64,000 bases of DNA from assembly GCA_001304015.1 (NCBI GenBank), contig LJUY01000005.1, positions 24,072 through 88,071 on the forward strand. The letters run 5' to 3'. Positions within the stretch are counted from its first letter, which is position 1; the number at the start of each line of letters is the position of its first letter. This document shows positions 51,508 through 60,358 of this stretch, in pieces. The notes beneath the pieces were generated by a model, which was not told where the DNA came from, did no database searches, and saw nothing but the letters and a program-made list of their open reading frames with translations. Made by a program: the position numbers and the translations under genes. The stretch is from a candidate division Zixibacteria bacterium SM23_81 (GTDB lineage: Bacteria > SM23-81).

Positions 51508-52169
51508 AATGCCAGCTCGCGGATGCTCTCCAGCAGACCATAGCAGACCAGACGGTCCCCCAGGCGAATCTCCTCTTGGGCAGAGGGAATGGGAATAGGA
51601 ATCCCATCGCGCTCGATGGACAGCACCGTAATTCCCTGATTCCGGAGGTCTGCGAGGGCCAAAGGAAGTCCCGCCAGTCTGCTGGTCTGGGAAACCTCTA
51701 CGATGGCAATGCCGTAACCCTGAGCCTGGTGCAAGACCTCCTCAACGGTGATCCTTTCCAGATCCATGTGTGTCATCAACTTCTGCTTGATCTTCTCTGT
51801 GAGAACACTAGTGATCTTCTCCCGCGAAACCACCCAGAAAAAGGCCAGTACGAAAATCACGATGCCGACGAACTTCAGGGACGGCCTCAAAATGCCCTGG
51901 GAAGAGACCATGGAGAGGACGAAGGTGGCGATCACCGAGACGATCCCGGCATTGCCCAGGATCATCAGGAAAGTGACGATTCTCCGACGCCGGGGATGGT
52001 TGACGATCATCTCCGACTCCCGGGTGGTGAATCCTGTCCCCGTGAAGGCTGAGAGAGCTTGAAAGCGCGCCTTGTTCCTCTGCAATCCCGATAGTTCCAG
52101 AGCCACAGCTCCCACTCTCACGATGAGAAATGAGACCACGATGAAGAAAAACAGCAGCGTAAGGCCCAA
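51504..52169 (-). CDS. Membrane protein with cytoplasmic TrkA-C (RCK_C) domain
   Basis: 221 residues from a TTG at 52169 with GGAGG eight bases upstream (a GTG sits too close to that site). Three hydrophobic helices (LTLLFFFIVVSFLIV, TFLMILGNAGIVSVIATFVL, FVGIVIFVLAFFWVV) with ALSAFTGTGFTTRESE between the first two. The TrkA-C domain covers about residues 150-220 (GIAIVEVSQTSRLAGLPLAL, GITVLSIERDGIPIPIPS, RLGDRLVCYG). TrkA-C domains bind nucleotides such as c-di-AMP. Looks like a minimal regulated transporter or sensor. Confidence 0.75.
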   Translation of the reverse strand: MGLTLLFFFIVVSFLIVRVGAVALELSGLQRNKARFQALSAFTGTGFTTRESEMIVNHPRRRRIVTFLMILGNAGIVSVIATFVLSMVSSQGILRPSLKFVGIVIFVLAFFWVVSREKITSVLTEKIKQKLMTHMDLERITVEEVLHQAQGYGIAIVEVSQTSRLAGLPLALADLRNQGITVLSIERDGIPIPIPSAQEEIRLGDRLVCYGLLESIRELAL

Positions 52170-52229
52170 ACAATACACCTCCTTACGGAAAAAGACAGGG
52201 ATTCGCCCGCCTGGTGAAAGGGTGCCCTT

Positions 52230-53738
52230 CTAGATCTGGGAGCCTCCCGATTGGCTCTTGCGAGCGATTTCCTTAATCTGCAGCCCGGGCTCGCTGGCGC
52301 GAGCTCGTCTTTGTCCCTGCGAGCTATCCGAATCGTATAGATAGGCGATTTTCGCCGAAGTGACGCCCTCTGGGAATCTCCAGTAATCCCAAGGAATTGA
52401 GAGAAGATCCCGCAAACTGAATTTCCGCAGATGCTCGGAAATTTCACCCAGGATCACCTCCCCAGCCACATCTAAATTCCGCAAGACCTGACTGAAATCC
52501 TGGCGCCTATCTCGAGCTCGGTACATCTTGGCGGACTTGACTAATTCCCACAGGCGTTCCCTTACCCAGCCGGCGCCCAAGTGCATGGGAAAGATGCCCC
52601 GAACGAACTGGGCGTGATATACCAGGTGGGCATCTGCCTCGATGAGCCAAGTGCCCTCCCGGCTCTCAGCCCGCCAGTGACGAGACAACCATTCTCGATG
52701 TGCCTTTCTCTCCTTTTCTGGCACCAAGCGCCTGTAGTTAATCCATAGCTCCCGATAATGAAGATCGGTAACCAGCCATTCGATCATACCTATCTGTTCT
52801 CCAGCGTCAGCCCTGACCCAAACCTCCAGCCGTTCCCAGTCCGGCTCCCACGGTTTGTTCAACTCGGCGGGAAAGAGGGTCACAAAACGCCACACCCAAT
52901 AAAAACGCCCCTTGAGCCAATAGGGAGCGTGCTCGGGGCGGTAGGGAAAGCTGGGATCCTGTGGGTCATTTACGTAAAAGTAGAGGGCTGGAGGAAGAGG
53001 CCGAGGGATAAAAAACCATTCCGCCAGATAGAAGACCAGGGCGCAGCCCCCCATGCCCAGCACAAAAGGAGCCCAATTTTCAGGAGGCATGGTTCCGGAA
53101 TAACGCAACAGGAACCGGACGGCGAAGAGAGGCATGGGGGCTAGGAGAGCTGTCAGCACATCCCTGAAGATCAGGTACAGAATCGCAAACAGCAACGGAT
53201 AGGCCAGGGCCTCAAAAAAGGGCATGACGGCTGAGAGGAAATTGACATCGTGAAGCAGGGGGATAAAAATCACCGTGATCAGAACGGTGATCAGAGAGGC
53301 GATAAACACTTTGTAGGTGGGATAAAAAAGGCTGCTGATAACGCTCATTCGATGGGGATTTAGCACTCTGTGGCCCAAACCTCCTCGAGCATCGGTCACT
53401 CGCACGTAGCGCCGATCCTCCTGGTCCTCAGTTAAAAGTAGCTGAAACTTCGCCATGGCATCCCGAAAGGAAGTATCCACCTTAGTCCGGCTGCGCAGCA
53501 CAAAACCCAGCTGGGCAGCTAAATGATAGGTTAGAAACAATGGGCCGGCTATAAAGGTGATCAGATAATAGCGCAGCTTGGGCAGGCGAGCCTGGGGACG
53601 ATCCAGACCATTTTTGAACAGGCCCAAGGAGAGAGCCTCGCGCTCCAGAAGCCGGGGATTGATCAAGCTCCTGAGCCCCAGAACGCTGGCCCAGTAGTCA
53701 CAGAATAGAAAGGGGCCATTATAGGATGGTGTTCTCAC
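52230..53738 (-). CDS. Unrecognised membrane protein
   Basis: 502 residues; GTG start in a four-base overlap with the galT stop. I do not recognise the family. Four hydrophobic segments in the first half: YLITFIAGPLFLTYHLAAQL (about 58-77), FIASLITVLITVIFIPLL (about 144-162), FFEALAYPLLFAILYLIF (about 174-192) and VLGMGGCALVFYLAEWFF (about 226-243). The second half is soluble, rich in Trp, Tyr and Arg (for example LPPALYFYVNDPQDPSFPYR, WEPDWERLEVWVRADAGEQI). No signal peptide or known catalytic motif seen. In an operon between galT and the TrkA-C protein. Confidence 0.7.
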   Translation of the reverse strand: MRTPSYNGPFLFCDYWASVLGLRSLINPRLLEREALSLGLFKNGLDRPQARLPKLRYYLITFIAGPLFLTYHLAAQLGFVLRSRTKVDTSFRDAMAKFQLLLTEDQEDRRYVRVTDARGGLGHRVLNPHRMSVISSLFYPTYKVFIASLITVLITVIFIPLLHDVNFLSAVMPFFEALAYPLLFAILYLIFRDVLTALLAPMPLFAVRFLLRYSGTMPPENWAPFVLGMGGCALVFYLAEWFFIPRPLPPALYFYVNDPQDPSFPYRPEHAPYWLKGRFYWVWRFVTLFPAELNKPWEPDWERLEVWVRADAGEQIGMIEWLVTDLHYRELWINYRRLVPEKERKAHREWLSRHWRAESREGTWLIEADAHLVYHAQFVRGIFPMHLGAGWVRERLWELVKSAKMYRARDRRQDFSQVLRNLDVAGEVILGEISEHLRKFSLRDLLSIPWDYWRFPEGVTSAKIAYLYDSDSSQGQRRARASEPGLQIKEIARKSQSGGSQI

Positions 53739-54766
53739 TTTTTCCGGCTCCCAACCCCGATAGATTGAGCCAGATATTTGGCCGTATCCTCAGGAAAGGC
53801 GCTGGTGATGTATATGCCCGAGCCCAGCTCGAAACCGGCCTGGGTGGTCAGGCGTGGCAGAATCGAGATGTGCCAGTGGTAATAGCTCTCGTTGGCGTCT
53901 TTAAAGGGAGCAGTGCAGATCATGTAATTATAGTCGAAATCCCCCAAAACTTGGTACATGGAGCCCAAAATCCTGCGCAGAACGCGGGCACATTTCCGAG
54001 CCTCTCCCGGAGAGATATTACCGAAGGAGGCGTTATGCCTTCGGGGAACAATCCAGGTTTCAAAGGGTACTCGGGAAGCGTAGGGCTCGAAAACCACGAA
54101 GTCCATCGTCTCTAATACCACCCGTTTCTTAGCCTTGAGCTCCTCGCGAATCATGTCGCAGAAGACGCAGCTGCCCCGGTCGTCGTAATACCTCATGGCT
54201 TCCTCCAGCAGGTGACGTGTGTTGCTGGGAACGATGGGTGTGGCGATCAGCTGGGAATGAGGGTGAACCAATGATGTGCCAGCCCTCTGCCCTTGATTCC
54301 TGAAGATGGTCACCTGCTGAAACCGAGTATCAGCTCCTAAATGGAGGTATCTTTCTCGGTAGGTTAACATAATCTGTTCGACCTTTCGATAGGTCATGGT
54401 GGCGATGTTCTCGTTGTGAACGGGCGACTCTATGATTACCTCGTGGATCCCGAGACCATCCATTTTGCGAAAAAAGGCGTGTTCCTCTCGGCGCTCCAGG
54501 TCCCCTACTGGCCTGAGGGCGGGAAATTTGTTGGGCACCACACGCAATTGCCAGCCGGGAGAATTGGCTGAGGAACCGGGTACTCGCATAGCCAAGACCT
54601 CCGCGGGCGTCTTGGCCTCGTTCCCGGTGCAGAAGGGACAGAGGGGATCATGGGCCGGAAGAGACTTAGAGACCTCCTTCACCTTGAAATCGTCCGGCCG
54701 CCTGGCCCTTTCGCCAGCGACGATAACCCATCTTTTCGTAGCTCTGTTCTGCCGCAGTTCAGACAT
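53735..54766 (-). CDS. galT: Galactose-1-phosphate uridylyltransferase family
   Basis: 343 residues. Zinc site CPFC at 43-46 and the active-site HPHSQ at 168-172 (H170 is the nucleotidylated residue by family alignment). RWVIVAGERARRPDDF at the N-terminus, PRRHNASFGN later and YYHWHISILPRL near the end. In bacteria without a Leloir operon some members act as ADP-glucose or other sugar-1-P nucleotidyltransferases; no galK or galE is nearby. Good ribosome site (GGAG five bases before the ATG). Confidence 0.9.
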   Translation of the reverse strand: MSELRQNRATKRWVIVAGERARRPDDFKVKEVSKSLPAHDPLCPFCTGNEAKTPAEVLAMRVPGSSANSPGWQLRVVPNKFPALRPVGDLERREEHAFFRKMDGLGIHEVIIESPVHNENIATMTYRKVEQIMLTYRERYLHLGADTRFQQVTIFRNQGQRAGTSLVHPHSQLIATPIVPSNTRHLLEEAMRYYDDRGSCVFCDMIREELKAKKRVVLETMDFVVFEPYASRVPFETWIVPRRHNASFGNISPGEARKCARVLRRILGSMYQVLGDFDYNYMICTAPFKDANESYYHWHISILPRLTTQAGFELGSGIYITSAFPEDTAKYLAQSIGVGSRKK

Positions 54767-54795
54767 AGCAACTCCATTGCTTCGACTTTGAGTTC

Positions 54796-55917
54796 TCAGA
54801 CCCGCCCTTGTGATGCTCCGGACCCGGCCAATTCATCCAGGGCACAGCCCAGGTTTTTTAACCCCTGACGCAGAACCTCGGGAGGTGCTCCGTAAGCCAA
54901 GCGAAAATGACGGTCGTCCTCGAAATAATGACCCGGGATGACGAAGGTGTCGTAGCGCTCGCGCAAGAATTCGGCCAGCCGTCGCCCGCTGAAATTTCCC
55001 TTAATACGAGGGAAGACCATGACTCCACCAGCCGGCTCCACCCACGCTAGATCATCGCGCCCCTGTAGAAAATCCTCCACCATAGGTGTCGTTTCAGCAA
55101 GTCGGCGCTGGATTCCATCCACCCGTCTTTCCCAACCCAAGGAGCGGCTGAGAATTCTATGGCCAAAAACTTCAGCGCAGATCGGATTATGGACACCCAG
55201 TGAAATATACAACCGCTGCGCTTGTTTCACTAAGCTCGGCGAGCACAAAGCCCACCCCAAGCGGAGACCCCCCAATCCATAGACCTTTGTCAGGCTGTTC
55301 GTGACGATAAAGGGCTCGCCCAGATGAAAAGCCGAAGGGGGAGTCTCATCGAAGAGAAACTCCAGATAGATCTCGTCTACCAAAACGTGAGCGCCCACGG
55401 AGGCGGCCACTTCCCCCACCTCTCTCAAGGACTCCTCTGGCAACAACACCCCAGAGGGGTTGTGCAGATTGGACAGGACGATGAGACTCGTCTCGCGCGT
55501 CACGATCCGCTTCAGCTCCTCCAGGTCGAGGTTATATTTTTCCTCGAAGCGTCGCTCCAGCCTGCGCACCTTGGCTCCCAAAAGTTGGGGAACCTTTCGC
55601 AGTGGCTCGTAGGCCGGCCTTTCAACGATGACCTCGTCTCCAGACTCGATGAGGATTCCGCAGATGAGAAAATTCGCCATGCTGGCACCCAGACTACACA
55701 AGACATTATCTGGTGAGACCTGGTACCGCCGAGCCAGATATTCTCGCAGCTCATCGTACCCGAAGGCGTTGTGGCCATTGATGATGATATCCTCTGAGGT
55801 CAGGCCCATCTCCTGAGCAGAGGCCTCCAGCTGAGGTTCGCTGCACCCTAAATCATATTGGGGCTCCCAGTCAAGCCCAATGATCCACTCCAGGTAGTCT
55901 ATGCCCCGAAACCTCAC
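54796..55917 (-). CDS. PLP-dependent aminotransferase, class I
   Basis: 373 residues from the GTG at 55917, which overlaps the queH stop by four bases. Fold type I: NAFGYDELREYLARRY, GASMANFLICGILIESGDEV, LSNLHNPSG, DEIYLEFLF, and the PLP lysine in VTNSLTKVYGLGGLRLGW. C-terminal VIPGHYFEDDRHFRLAYG. Related to aspartate/aromatic or alanine aminotransferases; the substrate cannot be told. Confidence 0.85.
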   Translation of the reverse strand: MRFRGIDYLEWIIGLDWEPQYDLGCSEPQLEASAQEMGLTSEDIIINGHNAFGYDELREYLARRYQVSPDNVLCSLGASMANFLICGILIESGDEVIVERPAYEPLRKVPQLLGAKVRRLERRFEEKYNLDLEELKRIVTRETSLIVLSNLHNPSGVLLPEESLREVGEVAASVGAHVLVDEIYLEFLFDETPPSAFHLGEPFIVTNSLTKVYGLGGLRLGWALCSPSLVKQAQRLYISLGVHNPICAEVFGHRILSRSLGWERRVDGIQRRLAETTPMVEDFLQGRDDLAWVEPAGGVMVFPRIKGNFSGRRLAEFLRERYDTFVIPGHYFEDDRHFRLAYGAPPEVLRQGLKNLGCALDELAGSGASQGRV

Positions 55918-56540
55918 TTCTCGTCCCTCGCTCCAGTTTTGCAAGGATTAGATGCACGAGCCTTTCTCTCATCCCGTTCTCGCAGGCTGTACACGCAGCC
56001 GCAGTAATCCTGGCGATACAGCCCATACTTCTGGCTCAGCTGGCAACTTTTCTTAAAGCCATTCTGCTTTTTAAAATCGGCTGAATAGAACCTGGTCCTC
56101 AGACCTCGAGCCACCTTATTTCCCACCCGGTTGATGATCTGAACCTCCTTATGTGGGCTGACGGAAAGCGTGCTGGCGAAGTAATCGAATTTCCCCTGTT
56201 CAGCAACAGCCGCCGCCTGGGCCAGTCTGATCCGGAAACATACTGTGCAATAAGACCCACCTTCCCGGTCTCGCCGGCGTCCCTTCATTCGTCGGGACCA
56301 GTCGTGGGACTTCTCAACGTCGGTGATGATCTCCACACCCAATTTCTGGCAAAGATCGTTAGCCTCTCGGGCTCTGTGAAGTCGTTCCTTAAACGGATAG
56401 ATATTCGGGTTATAAAAAAAGGCGGTGACTGCAAACTGTTCTTTGAGAAGTTCGATGACATGCGTTGCACATGGAGCGCAGCACACGTGTAGAAGCAGGC
56501 TTGGCCTAGAACCCTTTTTCTGATCACCGCGAAGATTCAC
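55914..56540 (-). CDS. queH: Epoxyqueuosine reductase QueH
   Basis: 208 residues from a GTG at 56540. QueH (formerly DUF208) catalyses the last step of queuosine biosynthesis. N-terminal CCAPCATHVIELL, then FYNPNIYPFKERLHRAREAN, then CTVCFRIRL and CGCVYSLRERDERK. These cysteines form the [4Fe-4S] and metal sites of the family. The tail past residue 195 is charged and overlaps the next gene. Confidence 0.92.
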   Translation of the reverse strand: MNLRGDQKKGSRPSLLLHVCCAPCATHVIELLKEQFAVTAFFYNPNIYPFKERLHRAREANDLCQKLGVEIITDVEKSHDWSRRMKGRRRDREGGSYCTVCFRIRLAQAAAVAEQGKFDYFASTLSVSPHKEVQIINRVGNKVARGLRTRFYSADFKKQNGFKKSCQLSQKYGLYRQDYCGCVYSLRERDERKARASNPCKTGARDEK

Positions 56541-56586
56541 AGCAGATTCCCCTGGGAGAACCCCTGGACCGACCGTAAAACACCCA

Positions 56587-57360
56587 TTAAAGATGGAAGC
56601 TCAGCCCATCGCAGGCCACCAGGGTATCCTCCACTCCGTGCTTCTGAGCTAGCTGCAACAGGTAGGGTTCTTTGCCCTCCAACTCCATCGGTAGGTGGGT
56701 CAACACGGTCCTGGGGACCTGATGTTCGGCGAGAACAGCTAGTAGATCCTCGGGATTCATGTGCATGCACTCGGTGATGAGCAAATCAGTTTGGGCCAGC
56801 AGGTCTCGCAGATCCTCAATACCCCCAACGTCGCCCGAGTAAACCAATTTCTTGCCATTGACCAGAATCACAAAACTATAACACTCCAGGTGACTCTGGG
56901 GGTGTCGCTCGGCTGTCAACTGCTGGTAGCCAGTGAGGTGTCTATTCTGAAAGGCAGAAACGGTCAGCTCGGGATCCCGGTAGATGGGATTCGGCCTGAT
57001 GGGCTCTAACCGAAGTTCAAAGGGCAGTTTTTCGGGGAAGACATAGAGGGTACTGAGATAGTCTCTGGTGGCTGAGACGGCCTCAGCGGGCAAGTAAACA
57101 GTGAAGGGGAGCTCTCGGCCGCTCAGGTGCATCATCTGCAGCATCATAGGAAGGCCAACGCAGTGATCTGGATGCATATGGGTTATAAAGGCCACGAAGA
57201 TCTTGTTTTGATCGACGCCGCAACGAACTAAAGATGATGCGCAACCCTCGCCCACATCGAAGAGATAAGATCCTTCCTTCATCTCCAGCAAGAAGGAAGC
57301 ATGAGCTCGGTTGGCTACAGGCATGCCCGAAGCCGATCCGATGATGGTCACCTTGGACAT
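56587..57360 (-). CDS. MBL-fold metal hydrolase (RNase Z-like)
   Basis: 257 residues from the ATG at 57360 (AGGA about 14 bases upstream, GGA closer); the open frame upstream is not conserved. MSKVTIIGSASGMPVANRAH, then THMHPDHCVGLPMMLQMMHL (HxHxDH), a His in AFQNRHLTGYQQL, and YSGDVGG with a later THLPMELEGKE. Resembles RNase Z and arylsulfatase-like MBL proteins. The C-terminal motif of true tRNase Z is not obvious, so the substrate is open. First gene of the operon that runs to pfkA. Confidence 0.83.
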   Translation of the reverse strand: MSKVTIIGSASGMPVANRAHASFLLEMKEGSYLFDVGEGCASSLVRCGVDQNKIFVAFITHMHPDHCVGLPMMLQMMHLSGRELPFTVYLPAEAVSATRDYLSTLYVFPEKLPFELRLEPIRPNPIYRDPELTVSAFQNRHLTGYQQLTAERHPQSHLECYSFVILVNGKKLVYSGDVGGIEDLRDLLAQTDLLITECMHMNPEDLLAVLAEHQVPRTVLTHLPMELEGKEPYLLQLAQKHGVEDTLVACDGLSFHL

Positions 57361-57397
57361 ATAAATCCTTTTCCTCCTAAAATGTGGTCGAAATGGT

Positions 57398-57426
57398 AAG
57401 CTAATAAAAAGTGTGGGCAAAGTCAA
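57398..57426 (-). promoter_or_regulatory. Possible promoter of the MBL-queH-...-pfkA operon
   Basis: TTGACT at 57426-57421, 17-base spacer, TAGCTT at 57403-57398 (weak -10). About 40 bases before the MBL-gene ATG. Confidence 0.45.
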
Positions 57427-57495
57427 GGGGTTCTGGTGGCACTGGGGGTGTGTGAGGATCCCCATCAACAAAGGCTGAAAGGTTGCCCGTAGAGA

Positions 57496-57533
57496 AAAGG
57501 CCTCAATTCCAGCATGCTGGAATTGAGGCCTTT
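57496..57533. terminator. 38-bp perfect palindrome, probable terminator-like element
   Basis: AAAGGCCTCAATTCCAGCAT and its exact reverse complement meet at 57514/57515 without any loop. On the minus strand it reads from a T-poor flank into TTT then TCTC; on the plus strand it ends TTTGTTTT. Sits between the two-component operon's terminator and the promoter of the MBL operon. It can form a 17-bp stem or cruciform and could block transcription in both directions. Confidence 0.6.
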
Positions 57534-57627
57534 GTTTTGGCTATATTTTAAGGGCTGGAGAGTCCCTGCCTGTGTTCTTAAAAGATACTCAGGGCGTCCA
57601 GCTTAGCACACGCCATGTGATACTACG

Positions 57628-57666
57628 AAAAAAACCCCTCTCATGGCAGTATGTCAAATTGAGGGG
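57628..57666 (-). terminator. Rho-independent terminator of the two-component operon
   Basis: On the minus strand CCCCTC / 20-base loop / GAGGGG followed by seven T (57634-57628). About 155 bases after the stop of the response regulator gene. 57667-57820 shows no convincing gene. Confidence 0.65.
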
Positions 57667-57820
57667 AACTTCTTACCCACTTTCGAGAATAGATCTGAAA
57701 GTCTCCCCTCTTGCGCTCACCCTCAGAGACACTATCCTCCCCTTTTGCACCACCTTTTCAACGTTTGACAGCACAAGGGCTTCGAGCCCCCCTTGACTTA
57801 GGGCTGGCTCCAAGATAACC

Positions 57821-58219
57821 TCACATTTGCTCCTGCAAATTTTCCCCAGTCTCCCCCGTGGCATTCCTGATGGCGGCTAACAATTCGTCGTTATCAAAGG
57901 GCTTTTGGAAAAAGAACTTTGCGCCAGCATTGAGGGCCCGCTCCTTACTGCTGCATGGATCTATGGCAGTAAGAATGATAATAGGAATAGAAGCGAGAGG
58001 CTGCATGGACTTCAATCGATCCATGACTACGAAGCCGTCTCCGGCGGGCAGACCGATGTCTAGGATGATCACGTCTGGCATTTCCCTTCGGGCGGTGTTA
58101 ATGGTTGAGAGCCCATCAGTGGCAAAGACCACGTTATAGCCCTTGGCGTTTAATAGGACGCGCAGCCCTTGCAGCAGATCCACATCATCATCCACGACGA
58201 GGACTTTTTTCCCGGTCAT
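57821..58219 (-). CDS. Single-domain response regulator
   Basis: 132 residues, receiver domain only. KVLVVDDDVDLLQGL (acidic pocket), phosphoacceptor Asp in PDVIILDIGLPAGDGF (about D54), ILTAIDPC with the switch Thr, and KPFDNDEL with the Lys. No output domain, so it would act by protein contact. Overlaps the upstream kinase stop by four bases. Confidence 0.93.
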   Translation of the reverse strand: MTGKKVLVVDDDVDLLQGLRVLLNAKGYNVVFATDGLSTINTARREMPDVIILDIGLPAGDGFVVMDRLKSMQPLASIPIIILTAIDPCSSKERALNAGAKFFFQKPFDNDELLAAIRNATGETGENLQEQM

Positions 58220-59814
58220 TTGAATACCTCCTCTTTTTTATGAAGATCGTTCACCAGGTCTTCAATGTTGCTCCCGACCTCTTGAACAATCTGTTCCAAG
58301 GACTTGCTGTTCCCCGTCGAGGGGATATCCACCATGGTGAAGGAAACCACCGCGTCGAGGCCAGCATTTTGAAGATCTTCGAGGCGCGCTAACTGCCTCT
58401 CTATCCGCCGTACCAGCACCTCAGCACCTCCCCGATCGCAACACGCTACTACGAAGAAAACCTCTCCCGAATCTGCGCTGGTTATCCTGGGTAAGAGCAC
58501 ATCTAAATCGGGAAGGATACTGTGTTGTACGACGCCCCTCGCCTTGCGCAACACTTTTTCATCGATCTTTCTCGAAGGGAGCTTCTCCACGGGCAATACC
58601 CTCACACTAATAATTGCCGCAGAACCTCTCTCCAAATTTTCCGGAGTAAGAATAGGAGAAATCAGGTCCATCAGTGAAAAAATAGGCAGAGTAAAGAAAA
58701 AGGTACTGCCGCGCCCCAATTGACTTTCGACCCAGATTCGTCCGCCCTGGCGTGAGACCAAGTCTTTGCAGATATAGAGGCCGAGCCCGAGGCCCTTTCG
58801 GGATGTATTGCTGGTGTTTTCTATCTGATACAGGGGTTTGAAAATCCTCTCGCTCTCCTCGGGGCTGATCCCACAGCCGGTGTCCATCACCTCCGCATAA
58901 AGATAGTGAGGGTCTTCGTTTGATACCTGAACCCGGACGGTAATTTTTCCCTTTGGCTCCGTATGTTTGATCCCGTTTTCGATCAGATTAAGCAGAATTT
59001 GCCGAACACGATATGGATCAGCATAGGCGGGGGGAAGATCATCGGCAAGACTCGAAGACAGCTTAATGCCCTTCTCGGCGGCGCTCGTTTGAAGTGCCTC
59101 GAAGGCCTCGACAATTAATTTAGCCAGAGAGATGCGTTGAGGCTCAACGGTTAATTTGCCCGTTTGGGCGCGGGTCACATCCAGAAGCTCGTCGATCATG
59201 GCCCGGAGTTGGTTTGCGTTTCTCAGGGCGATCTCCAGATACTCATGTTGCTCGGGGCTGAGATCGCCGGCCAATCCATCTAATAGTATCGTGACGAACT
59301 GCCGGATGGCGGTCAGGGGTGAACGGAGTTCGTGGGAGATGTGGGATAAAAATTGATTCTTCATCTTTAATTGTTTTTGCTGGGCTCGTTTCAACTCCTC
59401 CAGAAGCCCGTTTCGCTCGATGGCATAGCGAATAGAACGGACCAGCAGATTGCTATCAATTTGCCCCTTGACCAGATAATCCTGAGCACCCTCTCGCACA
59501 GCCTCAATGGCCAGCATTTCATCATCGAGACCGGTCAGCACCACAAGGGGCACTCCCAGCGCTCGAGCATGGACCGTGACAAGCGTATCTAGCCCCTGGC
59601 TGTCTGGCAGTGAGAGATCCAAGAGAACGACATGAATACCTCCCCGGGCAAGACGATCTAAGCCCGCCTGTAGCCGGTCAGCACACTCCAAGTCGAACCG
59701 ATTATCCTCTACTTTGGCCAGCATCTGGCGTAGAAGCAGGACATCATCGGGATCGTCCTCGATGAGCAAGATCCTGACGATCTCGCGGTCCGATTCTCGA
59801 ATTTCGATACCCAT
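58216..59814 (-). CDS. Hybrid receiver-histidine kinase
   Basis: 532 residues from the ATG at 59814 (AGAGG upstream); an upstream extension of the frame is not conserved. N-terminal receiver (VRILLIEDDPDDVLLL, VVLLDLSLPDSQG, VVLTGLDDE, DYLVKGQ). HisKA follows with the phosphoacceptor in FLSHISHELRSPLTAIRQF, and HATPase with NLIENGIKH, DTGCGISPEE and KGLGLGLYICKDL. The last 120 residues after the ATPase (from about PVEKLPSRKIDEKVL) look like a degenerate GGDEF-type domain (GEVFFVVACCDRGGAE). No membrane segments, so cytoplasmic. Confidence 0.9.
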   Translation of the reverse strand: MGIEIRESDREIVRILLIEDDPDDVLLLRQMLAKVEDNRFDLECADRLQAGLDRLARGGIHVVLLDLSLPDSQGLDTLVTVHARALGVPLVVLTGLDDEMLAIEAVREGAQDYLVKGQIDSNLLVRSIRYAIERNGLLEELKRAQQKQLKMKNQFLSHISHELRSPLTAIRQFVTILLDGLAGDLSPEQHEYLEIALRNANQLRAMIDELLDVTRAQTGKLTVEPQRISLAKLIVEAFEALQTSAAEKGIKLSSSLADDLPPAYADPYRVRQILLNLIENGIKHTEPKGKITVRVQVSNEDPHYLYAEVMDTGCGISPEESERIFKPLYQIENTSNTSRKGLGLGLYICKDLVSRQGGRIWVESQLGRGSTFFFTLPIFSLMDLISPILTPENLERGSAAIISVRVLPVEKLPSRKIDEKVLRKARGVVQHSILPDLDVLLPRITSADSGEVFFVVACCDRGGAEVLVRRIERQLARLEDLQNAGLDAVVSFTMVDIPSTGNSKSLEQIVQEVGSNIEDLVNDLHKKEEVFK

Positions 59815-59908
59815 GCAATTTCCTCTCAAAATGTCATCTCTGCAACACTCGCAAGGTGTGCACTTACCCATTGTCCCTGAACTTGTCGAGAGGCTCAGAA
59901 TGATGGCT

Positions 59909-60358
59909 CTACGGAGTTGGCAGCTCGACAATCTCGAGCCAAAATTTTCCTATGGTCTTTATGATATGGACAAATGTTTCGAACGTTAACGGCTTAGTAA
60001 TAAAAGAGTTCACGCCCAGGTTATAGGCGCGATAGATATCCTCTTCAGCTCTTGAGGTGGTCAGCACCACGACCGGGATTTGCCGCAGATCTGGATCGGC
60101 CTTGATTTCTTTGAGCGCTTCCCGTCCATTCTTCTTCGGCATATTCAGGTCAAGCAGAATTAGGCCTGGGAATGGCGAATTTTTCAATTGAACGTATTTA
60201 CCACGGCGGTAGAGGTAGTCCATGAGTTCCTCACCATCTTCAACGAAGACTAAACCATTGGCCAAAAGATTGTCTTCCCAAGTCTCCTTGACCATCAAGC
60301 GGTCGTCCGGGTCGTCATCGGCTATCAGAATAGTGAATGGTTTTCTGTCTTGTTTCAT
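59909..60358 (-). CDS. Response regulator (Rcp1-like receiver)
   Basis: 149 residues. ILIADDDPDDRLMVKETWED, LILLDLNMPKKNGREALKEI, VVVLTTSRAEEDI and NSFITKPLTFETF. The DLNMPxKxGRE pattern is the CheY-like Rcp1 type often paired with PAS-bearing histidine kinases. Four-base overlap with the stop of the kinase upstream. Confidence 0.92.
   Translation of the reverse strand: MKQDRKPFTILIADDDPDDRLMVKETWEDNLLANGLVFVEDGEELMDYLYRRGKYVQLKNSPFPGLILLDLNMPKKNGREALKEIKADPDLRQIPVVVLTTSRAEEDIYRAYNLGVNSFITKPLTFETFVHIIKTIGKFWLEIVELPTP

Noticed and set aside
57673-57864. 63-codon minus-strand frame after the response regulator
   Set aside because: Overlaps the end of the regulator gene in another frame, has no good ribosome site and lies next to the terminator.
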